DNA of 60,329 nt, from positions 1-60,329 of the forward strand of contig NZ_JAMWYS010000050.1 of the NCBI RefSeq assembly GCF_023914155.1, in the 5' to 3' direction. The notes below the pieces were generated by a model. The model was given only the letters and a program-made list of their open reading frames with translations. It did no database searches and was not told where the DNA came from. Below are positions 7,958-15,744 of this stretch, one piece after another. The stretch comes from Solitalea agri (GTDB lineage Bacteria > Bacteroidota > Bacteroidia > Sphingobacteriales > Sphingobacteriaceae). Every line of letters starts with the position of its first letter. The first letter of the stretch is position 1. The position numbers and the translations under genes are program-made.

Positions 7958-9949
7958 ATGACACCGTTCATCAAACATTCAAAATTAATGTTAGCTGTAG
8001 CTGTCGCCACAGCTGCATTTACCGGTTGTAAACCCAAAAAAGCGGAAACTGTAATCTCAGGGGATGCTGCTCAAAAGGTATACGTTGCTCCTGGTAAATT
8101 AGACGAAGTTTATTTGTTTGCTTCAGGAGGCTTTAGCGGACAAGTTGCTGCTTACGGTATACCTTCAGGTCGCCTGCTTAAAGTGATTCCGGTATTTTCT
8201 CAAAACCCAGAAAACGGATGGGGATATACTGAAGAAACTAAAGCTATGTTAAATACTTCTCATGGTTTTATTCCATGGGATGATGCTCACCACCCTCAGC
8301 TTTCTAAAACCGATGGCATGGACGATGGCCGTTGGTTATTTATCAATGGTAACAATACCCCACGTATTGCTCGTATCAATCTGGCTACTTTTAAAACTGA
8401 AGAAATCCTTGAGGTTCCAAACTCCGGCGGTAACCACTCTTCTCCTTATTGTACCGAAAATACCGAGTATGTGGTTGCGGGTACTCGTTTCAGCGTGCCT
8501 ATTGGAAACAATACTGACGTGCCGATCACTTCCTATAAAGAAAACTTCCGCGGAGCTCTTTCATTCATCAATGTTGACCAAAAAGAAGGCAACATGAACA
8601 TTGCATTCCAGCTATTGGTACCTGGTGTTGACTATGATTTGGCTCGTAGCGGTAAAGGTGTTTCACATGGTTGGATGTTCTTCTCATGCTACAACTCAGA
8701 ACAAGCTCACACTTTACTTGAAGTAAATGCCAGTCAACGTGATAAAGACTTTATCATGGCGGTAAACTGGAAAAAAGCTGAAGAATACGTAAAACAAGGT
8801 AAAGGCAAAAAAATGCCAGCTACGTATTATCATAACAAATACGACGAAAAAACACATTCAGCTAAATCAACCGTAGAGAAAGAAGTATTAACTCTTGATA
8901 CACGTGAATTAAAAGACATCGTTTATTTCATTCCTTGTCCTAAATCTCCACACGGAGCCGATGTAAGCCCTGATGGCGAAAACATTGTAGCCAGTGGTAA
9001 ATTGGCAGCGGTAATTCCTGTATTCTCATTTAAAAAGTTAACTGATGCAATTGCTAAGAAAACTTTTGATGGTGAATTCGATAATGTTTCAGTTGTTAAA
9101 TACGAAGCTGCTTTGGCCGGTGAAGTTCAAAAACCAGGCTTAGGCCCTCTGCATACCGAATTTGATGATAAAGGTTATGCCTATACTTCAATGTTCGTTT
9201 CATCAGAAATTGTAAAGTGGAAAGTTGATACCCGCGAAGTTGTGGATCGTGTTCCTACTTATTATTCAATTGGTCACTTATGTGTAGTTGGTGGTGATAA
9301 CAAAAAACCTTACGGTAAATACGTGATCGCCTTAAACAAAATCACCAAAGATCGCTACTTACCCACCGGTCCGGAATTAACGCAGTCGGCTCAATTGTTC
9401 GATATTTCGGGTGAGAAAATGAACTTATTGCTTGACTTCCCAACTATTGGCGAACCACACTATGCACAAGCTTGTCCTGCAGAAGTGATCATGAAAAATC
9501 AGAAAAAAATATTTGAACTGAGCAAAAATGAGCACCCTTACGCTGCTAAAAACGAGCAAGAAACTAAAGTGGTTCGTAATGGAAAACGTGTAGATGTTTG
9601 GATGACTGCTATTCGTTCTCACCTTGCACCTGATAATATCGAAGGTATTAAACAAGGCGATGAAGTATATTTCCACGTTACCAACTTAGAGCAAGACTGG
9701 GATGTACCTCACGGTTTTGCCATCAAAGGTGCTGAAAATACTGAGTTATTAATTATGCCAGGTGAAACTCAAACTATAAAATGGACCCCTAAATCAACTG
9801 GAGTGTTCCCTTTCTATTGTACCGACTTCTGCTCGGCGCTTCACCAGGAAATGCAGGGTTATGCCAGAGTTTCTGCTGCAAACTCAACCGTTGCTTTGAA
9901 ATATGGCGTGGGAGATACCGCTCCTAAAGACCAAGTAGCTCAGAAATAG
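7958..9949 (+). CDS. nosZ: Nitrous oxide reductase, Sec-type (clade II)
   Basis: 663 residues; reduces N2O to N2 in the periplasm. The N-terminus is a short Sec or lipoprotein signal (AAFTGC, Cys24) with no twin arginine, which marks clade II. The beta-propeller carries CuZ-ligand histidine motifs including DDAHHPQ, GKGVSHGW, SPHGADVSPDG, GPLHTEFDD, and EPHYAQ. The C-terminal cupredoxin domain has the CuA motif CTDFCSALHQEM (C621, C625, H629, M632) and VPHGFAI. All expected ligands appear present, so the enzyme should be active. A strong terminator follows, separating it from the downstream nos genes. Confidence 0.97.
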   Translation: MTPFIKHSKLMLAVAVATAAFTGCKPKKAETVISGDAAQKVYVAPGKLDEVYLFASGGFSGQVAAYGIPSGRLLKVIPVFSQNPENGWGYTEETKAMLNTSHGFIPWDDAHHPQLSKTDGMDDGRWLFINGNNTPRIARINLATFKTEEILEVPNSGGNHSSPYCTENTEYVVAGTRFSVPIGNNTDVPITSYKENFRGALSFINVDQKEGNMNIAFQLLVPGVDYDLARSGKGVSHGWMFFSCYNSEQAHTLLEVNASQRDKDFIMAVNWKKAEEYVKQGKGKKMPATYYHNKYDEKTHSAKSTVEKEVLTLDTRELKDIVYFIPCPKSPHGADVSPDGENIVASGKLAAVIPVFSFKKLTDAIAKKTFDGEFDNVSVVKYEAALAGEVQKPGLGPLHTEFDDKGYAYTSMFVSSEIVKWKVDTREVVDRVPTYYSIGHLCVVGGDNKKPYGKYVIALNKITKDRYLPTGPELTQSAQLFDISGEKMNLLLDFPTIGEPHYAQACPAEVIMKNQKKIFELSKNEHPYAAKNEQETKVVRNGKRVDVWMTAIRSHLAPDNIEGIKQGDEVYFHVTNLEQDWDVPHGFAIKGAENTELLIMPGETQTIKWTPKSTGVFPFYCTDFCSALHQEMQGYARVSAANSTVALKYGVGDTAPKDQVAQK

Positions 9950-9971
9950 ACACTAATCTGTTTCAGCCTGC

Positions 9972-10011
9972 AACAACCGTAACCGTTATTTTAGTGCCGG
10001 TTACGGTTGTT
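9972..10011 (+). terminator. Terminator after nosZ
   Basis: Perfect 14-bp stem AACAACCGTAACCG (9972-9985) / CGGTTACGGTTGTT (9998-10011) with a 12-base loop. The T tail is short, so some read-through into the next gene is possible. Confidence 0.75.
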
Positions 10012-10073
10012 TTACCTCCTGAAAAGGAGTTCGATTCATCCCCAGGAGAATCAAATCTTAAAATTACACTTAC

Positions 10074-10691
10074 ATGAAAAAGTCTTCACGAATATTGGTG
10101 CTGGTGTGTGCATTACTGATGCTCGGCGCTTATATTTTTCCAATCTGGACCATTTCATTGGAAGCCCCGCAATATCCCGAAGGCTTGCAAATGAATATAT
10201 TGATCAATAACATAACCGGCGATGTGGATAAGGTTAACGGTTTGAACCATTACATCGGAATGAAGCACATCCATGCCGAGGAATTTGTAGAACTTAAAGC
10301 ACTGCCCTACCTTATAGCATTTTTTATAGGTTTCGGCTTGTTAACTTATTGGAAAAATAGTAAAAAATTGTTGTACGCCTGGACAGTTATGCTGCTTGCA
10401 TTTGGTATTGCAGGTGCTGTTGATTTTTATCTTTGGGAGTATGATTACGGCCATAACCTCGATCCAATGGCGGCAATAAAGGTTCCGGGCATGTCGTATC
10501 AGCCTCCGTTGTTAGGATACAAGCAATTATTGAACTTTTTGGCTGGTTCATTTCCGGCAATTGGCGGTTGGATGGTGATCACTCCTATTCTTACTGCATT
10601 TACAATTAGTATTGTAGAATTACGTTCGAAAAAGAAAGTTAATCATGAGAAATTATCTGCTTCTTCTGCTGCTGTTAACCGCGGCTTGTAA
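10074..10691 (+). CDS. NosB-like integral membrane protein of the nos cluster
   Basis: 205 residues with about four to five membrane helices (near residues 7-28, 77-95, 100-122, 140-175) and a periplasmic loop after the first. Loops contain GLNHYIGMKHIH and WEYDYGHNLDP, which hold histidines that could bind metal. A membrane protein directly after nosZ is common in clade II nos clusters and is called NosB in Wolinella. I infer this equivalence from position and topology only. Its last 47 bases overlap the start of nosL in another frame, so translation is probably coupled. Confidence 0.65.
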   Translation: MKKSSRILVLVCALLMLGAYIFPIWTISLEAPQYPEGLQMNILINNITGDVDKVNGLNHYIGMKHIHAEEFVELKALPYLIAFFIGFGLLTYWKNSKKLLYAWTVMLLAFGIAGAVDFYLWEYDYGHNLDPMAAIKVPGMSYQPPLLGYKQLLNFLAGSFPAIGGWMVITPILTAFTISIVELRSKKKVNHEKLSASSAAVNRGL

Positions 10692-11070
10692 TAAGAAAGG
10701 TCCACAATCGATCAGCTATGGTTCTGATGCCTGTGACATGTGCAAAATGAACATCATGGACGATAAATTTGGAGCCGAGATCGTTAACAAAAACGGCAAA
10801 GTATTCAAATTCGATTCGGCAGAATGTATGGTTGATTATGTGCTTACCGGTACAGAAAACCTTGAACAGTTTTATGTTACCGATCATTCGCAACCAAAGG
10901 AATTAATTAACGTACAGAAAGCATTTTTCCTTCACGGAGAAAACATTAATAGCCCAATGGGAGGTCATTTGGCTGCCCTTGGTACAAAAAAGGAGGCCGA
11001 AAAAATGCAACAACAATCAGGTGGTGAATTGTTAACCTGGGAACAAGTGAAAAAGCTTCGTACTCACTAA
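10645..11070 (+). CDS. nosL: Copper chaperone lipoprotein NosL
   Basis: 141 residues. The signal peptide ends LLTAAC (lipid Cys15). The copper site motif SDACDMCKMNIMD (C30, C33, M35) is the family hallmark. Later come KVFKFDSAECMVDY and GGHLAALGTKKEAE. NosL delivers Cu(I) to apo-NosZ at the outer face of the inner membrane. The start lies inside the NosB-like gene (47-base overlap). A terminator follows, so nosL ends this transcript and nosD begins a new one. Confidence 0.93.
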   Translation: MRNYLLLLLLLTAACNKKGPQSISYGSDACDMCKMNIMDDKFGAEIVNKNGKVFKFDSAECMVDYVLTGTENLEQFYVTDHSQPKELINVQKAFFLHGENINSPMGGHLAALGTKKEAEKMQQQSGGELLTWEQVKKLRTH

Positions 11071-11116
11071 ACATTATTCATCTACCCTATTCATAAAAAT
11101 TTTCATTTTGTTTTAT

Positions 11117-11155
11117 AAAAGCATTGGCGGTTTCAGCAACTTCCAATGCTTTTTT
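11117..11155 (+). terminator. Terminator after nosL
   Basis: AAAAGCATTGG (11117-11127) pairs with CCAATGCTTTT (11143-11153), an 11-bp stem with a 15-base loop and a T run. Confidence 0.8.
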
Positions 11156-11207
11156 GTTCTAAGTCTTAGCCATAATATCTTCCTAACTGATTGATTTAAC
11201 AATTTTA

Positions 11208-11235
11208 AAATAAAAGATAAAAAGGTCTTTTATTT
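11208..11235. promoter_or_regulatory. Candidate operator upstream of nosD
   Basis: The exact reverse complement of the 28-bp element at 3671-3698. The core AAAAGATAAAAAGGTCTTTT lies at 11212-11231, with AAAAGA/TCTTTT half-sites around an 8-bp spacer. It ends 13 bp before the nosD -7 element. Confidence 0.55.
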
Positions 11236-11248
11236 ATTTATTTGATTG

Positions 11249-11256
11249 TATATTTG
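11249..11256 (+). promoter_or_regulatory. -7 element of the nosDFY promoter
   Basis: TATATTTG matches TAnnTTTG exactly, 17 bases before the nosD ATG. Confidence 0.55.
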
Positions 11257-11273
11257 CTTTATAATCTTTCAAG

Positions 11274-12515
11274 ATGGCACGAAAAATAGTATTCCTTTTC
11301 ATACTGCTTATAGCCCAATGCAGCATTGCATTGGCACAGCAAAAGCTGATCGTGGGTCCCAAAGAAAAATACACCACCATTGAAAAAGCACTGGCTGCCA
11401 GTAAAAATGGTGATGAAATCATTGTAAAAAAAGGGATCTACACTTCCTTAAATATTACCATTAATAAAAGCATAACTCTTACCGGACAAGGGCAACCCGT
11501 TTTAGATGGTAAGGGTAAAGACGAAGTATTGACGATTTTAGTGAACGGGGTAACAGTTAACGGTTTTATTATTAAAAACACCAATATCGGTTCTTCAAAA
11601 GATTATGCCGGTATTCGTGTTTTTAAGGCCAATAACGTTAAAATCATTAACAACACCTTACAAAATACATTTTTCGGTATTTATTTATCTGATGCAGATG
11701 ATATACTGGTAAAAAACAATAAACTGACCGGTACCGGCCACCCTACTCAATCAGGCAATGGCATACATTTATGGCAATGCAATCGCATTAAAATAGAAAA
11801 CAACACCATTCGCAGGCACCGCGATGGCATTTATTTCGAATTTGCCAAACAAAGCTTGATTCAAAACAACCTTAGTGAGCAAAACAACCGCTATGGCTTA
11901 CATTTTATGTTTTCTGATGATGACAAATACATTGATAATACCTTTAGAAATAATGGTTCGGGAGTAGCTGTAATGTATACCAAGCGAATTACCATGCTCA
12001 AAAATGTATTTGAAAAGAATACAGGCAGCTCGTCATATGGTCTTTTGCTGAAAGACATCAGCGATAGCCGTATTGAACACAATAAATTCAGTTTAAATAC
12101 TACCGGAATATATTTTGAAGGCTGCAGCCGTATTAATGTTACCAATAATGACTTTTTGCAAAACGGCTGGGCCATACGTTTGCTGGCCAATTGCGAAAGC
12201 GATCATTTCGAAAACAATAATTTCAAAGGAAATACTTTCGATCTATCTACCAATGGCACTCATTTTCAAAATAAATTCATTAATAATTATTGGGATAAAT
12301 ACGAAGGTTATGATATGGACCGCAACAAAATAGGCGATGTTCCCTACCGTCCGGTAAGCTTATACTCACAGGTACTTGAAAAAATGCCTTACGCTGTTAT
12401 GTTAATGCGCAGCCTGATGGTAAACTTGCTGGATAAAGCTGAAAAAGCCATCCCTTCAATAACTCCTGAAATTATTAAAGACGAACAACCACGCATACAA
12501 TCTATAGCAAGATGA
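11274..12515 (+). CDS. nosD: NosD, periplasmic beta-helix copper-site maturation protein
   Basis: 413 residues. A signal peptide (cleavage likely after ALAQ, residue 21) is followed by a right-handed parallel beta-helix built from repeated N-x-I-x-N-N type coils (NNKLTG, NNTIRRH, NNLSEQ, NDFLQ). It has the typical closing segment NYWDKYEGYDMDRNKIGDVP. NosD works with the NosFY ABC transporter to assemble the CuZ sulfide-bridged copper centre of NosZ. Its stop overlaps the start of nosF (ATGA), showing one operon. Confidence 0.95.
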   Translation: MARKIVFLFILLIAQCSIALAQQKLIVGPKEKYTTIEKALAASKNGDEIIVKKGIYTSLNITINKSITLTGQGQPVLDGKGKDEVLTILVNGVTVNGFIIKNTNIGSSKDYAGIRVFKANNVKIINNTLQNTFFGIYLSDADDILVKNNKLTGTGHPTQSGNGIHLWQCNRIKIENNTIRRHRDGIYFEFAKQSLIQNNLSEQNNRYGLHFMFSDDDKYIDNTFRNNGSGVAVMYTKRITMLKNVFEKNTGSSSYGLLLKDISDSRIEHNKFSLNTTGIYFEGCSRINVTNNDFLQNGWAIRLLANCESDHFENNNFKGNTFDLSTNGTHFQNKFINNYWDKYEGYDMDRNKIGDVPYRPVSLYSQVLEKMPYAVMLMRSLMVNLLDKAEKAIPSITPEIIKDEQPRIQSIAR

Positions 12516-13231
12516 TAGAGATAAACCAACTACGTAAATCATTTGGCAAACTGGACGTGCTGAAAGGCATTTCAACAACTTTTGAACCGGGGCAGGTTAT
12601 TTCAATATTAGGACCCAATGCTTCGGGGAAAACTACACTCATAAAATCGATATTAGGTATGGTCATTCCTGATTCAGGCACTATTTTGTTTGAAGGGAAA
12701 GACACCAGCATCGACCCATACTACAAAAAAAAGATTGGGTATATGCCGCAGATAGGTCGCTATCCCGACAATATGAAAATAGGCCAGTTGTTTGAGATGA
12801 TGAAAGATATTAGACAAGAAAAGGCACATGATGAAGAACTGCTGCACCAATTTGATTTACCTTCCATGTTTAATAAGCCGATGCGAACTCTTTCTGGAGG
12901 GACACGGCAAAAAGTAAGTGCGGCTTTGGCCTGCTTGTTCAACCCACCGGTACTAATACTGGATGAACCCACAGCAGGTCTTGATCCGGTGGCTGCCGAA
13001 ATATTGAAAGCGAAAATTCACAAGGAAAAAGAAAAAGGTAAACTGATACTGTTAACCTCGCACATTATGAGCGAAGTTGACGAACTCGCCGACCAAATTC
13101 TGTACATGATGGAAGGTCAAATTAAGTTTAATTACACCATTGCCGATTTGAAAGATATAACCGGTGAAAACAAACTCGGAAAAGCAATTATGGAATACCT
13201 TAAAGCTGAAACTTATGTTGAAAGTAACTAA
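12512..13231 (+). CDS. nosF: NosF, ABC transporter ATPase for CuZ maturation
   Basis: 239 residues, a single ABC ATPase domain. Walker A is GPNASGKTT (about 33-41), the signature LSGGTRQKVS, Walker B VLILDEPTAGLDP, and the switch histidine follows in LTSHIMSEVDEL. It powers export or remodelling needed to place sulfur in the CuZ site. Overlaps nosD by 4 bases and the preferred nosY start by 17. Confidence 0.95.
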   Translation: MIEINQLRKSFGKLDVLKGISTTFEPGQVISILGPNASGKTTLIKSILGMVIPDSGTILFEGKDTSIDPYYKKKIGYMPQIGRYPDNMKIGQLFEMMKDIRQEKAHDEELLHQFDLPSMFNKPMRTLSGGTRQKVSAALACLFNPPVLILDEPTAGLDPVAAEILKAKIHKEKEKGKLILLTSHIMSEVDELADQILYMMEGQIKFNYTIADLKDITGENKLGKAIMEYLKAETYVESN

Positions 13232-13982
13232 ATACGTTTTGCATGATATTGTGCGCAATAAAATTCTTATTGCCTACACTGTATTTTTGTTTGTGCTCTC
13301 ATGCTGCATGTTTTACCTTGACGAAAATCCTGATAAAGCCGTAAGCAGCTTGTTAACCATTATCAACATTATAGTGCCGCTGGTTTCGATGATCTTCACT
13401 ACCAGCTATTTTTACAATTCGTACGAATTTATTGAACTGCTGGTGGCCCAACCATTAAAACGGACCAATATTTTGCTGGGCGAATATATAGGAATTGCCG
13501 GCTCACTTACTGTGGCCCTGATAATTGGCTTGGGCATTCCTATTTGTATGTATGCGCTAAACCCATTAGCCTTGACTTTATTCTATACTGGTATATTACT
13601 ATCACTTATTTTTACGTCACTTGCTTTTTTATGCTCTGTTGCCACACGAGATAAAGCAAAAGGCATGGGATTGTCGTTATTGATTTGGTTCTTCTTCTCG
13701 GTAATTTATGATGGATTGATCCTTGGCATATTGTACAGTTTTAGCGATTACCCCTTAGAAAAAACGGTACTGGTACTTACTGCATTTAACCCCATTGATT
13801 TGGGGCGAATAATTGTGATGCTCCAAATGGACGTTTCAGCCTTAATGGGCTATACCGGCGCATTATATAAAACGATATTAGGTACAAACTGGGGGCTATT
13901 TATTTCTGTAGCCATCCTGCTGGTTTGGTTCATTGTTCCCTTATTAATCTGTGTGAAAATTTTTAAAAAGAAAAATCTATAA
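13215..13982 (+). CDS. nosY: NosY, ABC transporter permease for CuZ maturation
   Basis: 255 residues from the ATG at 13215 (MLKVTKYVLHDIVRNKIL), which fits family N-termini better than the upstream in-frame ATG at 13164. About six membrane helices are visible, with the ABC-2 type pattern TTSYFYNSYEFIELLVAQPL and the conserved FNPIDLGRI loop before the last helices. It is the membrane partner of NosF. The operon ends here, since a terminator lies 65 bases on. No nosR, nosX, nosG or nosH is present in the window. Confidence 0.93.
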   Translation: MLKVTKYVLHDIVRNKILIAYTVFLFVLSCCMFYLDENPDKAVSSLLTIINIIVPLVSMIFTTSYFYNSYEFIELLVAQPLKRTNILLGEYIGIAGSLTVALIIGLGIPICMYALNPLALTLFYTGILLSLIFTSLAFLCSVATRDKAKGMGLSLLIWFFFSVIYDGLILGILYSFSDYPLEKTVLVLTAFNPIDLGRIIVMLQMDVSALMGYTGALYKTILGTNWGLFISVAILLVWFIVPLLICVKIFKKKNL

Positions 13983-14046
13983 CCTGGTTTTTTATCTTTC
14001 TAAAAACTTAAAAACAAAGTAGAAGAGGTCATTTTTTTAGTTGTGT

Positions 14047-14082
14047 AGCCTGGTTGAATTTCATTATTCTCCAGGCTTTTTT
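14047..14082 (+). terminator. Terminator after nosY
   Basis: AGCCTGG (14047-14053) pairs with CCAGGCT (14071-14077), followed by TTTTT. Loop 17 bases. Confidence 0.75.
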
Positions 14083-14201
14083 ATTATGTAAATCATTAAA
14101 AGTTAAAAATATATCATAAAAACAACACAAAATCAATGATTTACATCTAACTCTTATAATGCTTTTTTGGTAAATTAGATAAACCCCAAAAGCGATCTTT
14201 T

Positions 14202-14720
14202 ATGAAAACATTCAAAAAAAAACAAATCAGAAACCTATTTACCTCTTTAACAATTATTGCTGTTTCCGTTTTAATGGGATGTGGTGGTGGATCAGAAAAA
14301 AAAGAATCTTCAGAATCCTCGGATGCTGAAAACACTGAAGGCACAACTGAATCAGCAGCTGTAGACACAAAGGCTCATAGTGACAGTAAAGGTATCGGCA
14401 AATTTACCGACGTAAAGCTCAATGGTTTTGATGTTGAGCTTGCCCAAAAAGGAGGAGCGGCTTTTACTTCAAAATGTTCGGCCTGTCATAAAACAACCGA
14501 CCAAAAAATTGTAGGCCCTGGTTTAAAAGGCGTAACCGAACGTCGTACACCCGAATGGATCATGAACATGATGACCAACCCTCAAGAAATGACCCAAAAG
14601 GATCCGGTAGCAAAAGCGCTTCTGGCAGAACACCTTACCCAAATGACCTTTCAGAATGTTTCTGATGATGAAGCCCGACAAATTCTGGAATTCCTTCGAC
14701 AAAACGATGGAGCTAAGTAA
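14202..14720 (+). CDS. Lipoprotein cytochrome c (copy 2), after the nos operon
   Basis: 172 residues with the same plan as copy 1: lipobox LMGC (C27), a Ser/Glu-rich linker, and a mono-heme domain with CSACH. The last 119 residues match copy 1 at about 96 positions, including the C-terminal ILEFLRQNDGAK. The signal peptide and linker differ. Having its own upstream region after the nosY terminator, it is probably transcribed alone. AAAAGCGATCTTTT just before its ATG weakly resembles the shared operator. Likely also a periplasmic electron carrier to NosZ or an oxidase. Confidence 0.85.
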   Translation: MKTFKKKQIRNLFTSLTIIAVSVLMGCGGGSEKKESSESSDAENTEGTTESAAVDTKAHSDSKGIGKFTDVKLNGFDVELAQKGGAAFTSKCSACHKTTDQKIVGPGLKGVTERRTPEWIMNMMTNPQEMTQKDPVAKALLAEHLTQMTFQNVSDDEARQILEFLRQNDGAK

Positions 14721-14819
14721 TGTTATCCTTCCTATGCCCAATCATTTTAAGGCCTTAAAAAGTTTAATGGACTAAAACTTAGAAGTAATATTTATTAAAC
14801 CTCTTTTAATTTGACAGCG

Positions 14820-15347
14820 TTATTCACCAATTGGCTCTAGATGAGTTACTGAGTCCTCAATGGTAGGCGCGTGGAACTTTATTAATTCCGAAATGTTAAG
14901 GGTACAATTATCTGGTTCCTGAATTTCTGCTTCCTTATTGGTAGGATCTTTAAATTTCACTAATTCTGCTAAAGTCATTTCAACAGGTTCCTCAATGTTT
15001 CCTTCTGGTTGAGCTTCAATTTTAAACTTTACTAGTTCATCCAAGGTTTGAGTTTCAGAAGGCAATTCATTCACCGGAGCTTTGAACATTATACTTGTAT
15101 TCGCATGGTAAACCTTTGCCACAGCAATGGAATTTTTAAGCATTACAGGTGACAAGCATGAACTTACCTCTGTTGTCTTATTCTCCAATACTGTATCGGT
15201 AGGCATAGTTATAGAAGCGAAAGATTTTTTTAAAGGGACGGTCGACTTATGAGTTCCCCACTGTGAGCTAACAGTCACAACTCCTAATGATAAAGCTATT
15301 ACTGAGACCATTTTAAAATTTGTTTTAATCGATTTTACAGTTTCCAT
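14820..15347 (-). CDS. Secreted repeat protein of unknown function
   Basis: 175 residues from the ATG at 15347 (METVKSIKTNFKMVSV); the longer reading from 15431 adds an unlikely 28-residue extension. The N-terminus has a hydrophobic segment (about 13-28) that can act as a signal peptide or anchor. The C-terminal half holds three imperfect repeats of about 24 residues, at 98-121, 122-145 and 146-172. Each carries a core like TLDELVKFK or TLAELVKFK, or ELIKFHAP, and ends in EP. The protein is acidic. I recognise no family and propose no function. Confidence 0.6.
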   Translation of the reverse strand: METVKSIKTNFKMVSVIALSLGVVTVSSQWGTHKSTVPLKKSFASITMPTDTVLENKTTEVSSCLSPVMLKNSIAVAKVYHANTSIMFKAPVNELPSETQTLDELVKFKIEAQPEGNIEEPVEMTLAELVKFKDPTNKEAEIQEPDNCTLNISELIKFHAPTIEDSVTHLEPIGE

Positions 15348-15744
15348 AGTATTAATATTTAGGTATCTAATTTTTGTTTTTCTGCTTTGTTGTTTGGTAA
15401 TGATGCCCAAATTTACAATGAGTAGCTGCAATAGATGTTAAATTAACATAACAAGTAAGTTGTATTTAGGTAAATTATATATTACTGAAATTTAAGAAGT
15501 TACGACTTACTCTTGCTGAAATTATATTTTGTAAGGTTAGGTTTATTCAAGGGGAAATTTCATTTTTTGGATCAAAAAGAATGTTTAAACAATTAAATTT
15601 TATATAAAAATAATTTGCTTAACAAAAACTGCGATCTGTAAAAAATACAAAAGCCCCTCAAAAAGGAGCTTCATGAATTACCAAAAGCAGATTTTAACCG
15701 TTGAAAAACGATTATGTAAAACTCAAAGAATGAGAATTTATGGA
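15348..15744. other. Intergenic region with little recognisable content
   Basis: 397 bases, very AT-rich. Apart from the terminator at 15651-15671 I see no open frame of note, tRNA or repeat. The promoter of the repeat-protein gene should lie at its left end. Confidence 0.5.
15651..15671 (-). terminator. Terminator after the rRNA methyltransferase gene
   Basis: On the minus strand AAGCTCC pairs with GGGGCTT (one imperfect pair) around TTTTTGA, followed by TTTGTATTTTTT. Confidence 0.55.

Noticed and set aside
8262-8597. 111-residue frame inside nosZ
   Set aside because: Out of frame with a gene whose every metal motif is intact; a shadow.
14188-14201. AAAAGCGATCTTTT before cytochrome copy 2 as a fourth operator
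   Set aside because: Half-sites resemble the others but the spacer is shorter and it abuts the start codon; kept only as a remark.
14745-14760. TTTTAAGGCCTTAAAA palindrome as a terminator
   Set aside because: A 16-bp perfect palindrome with no loop and no T tail; it cannot form a normal terminator hairpin.
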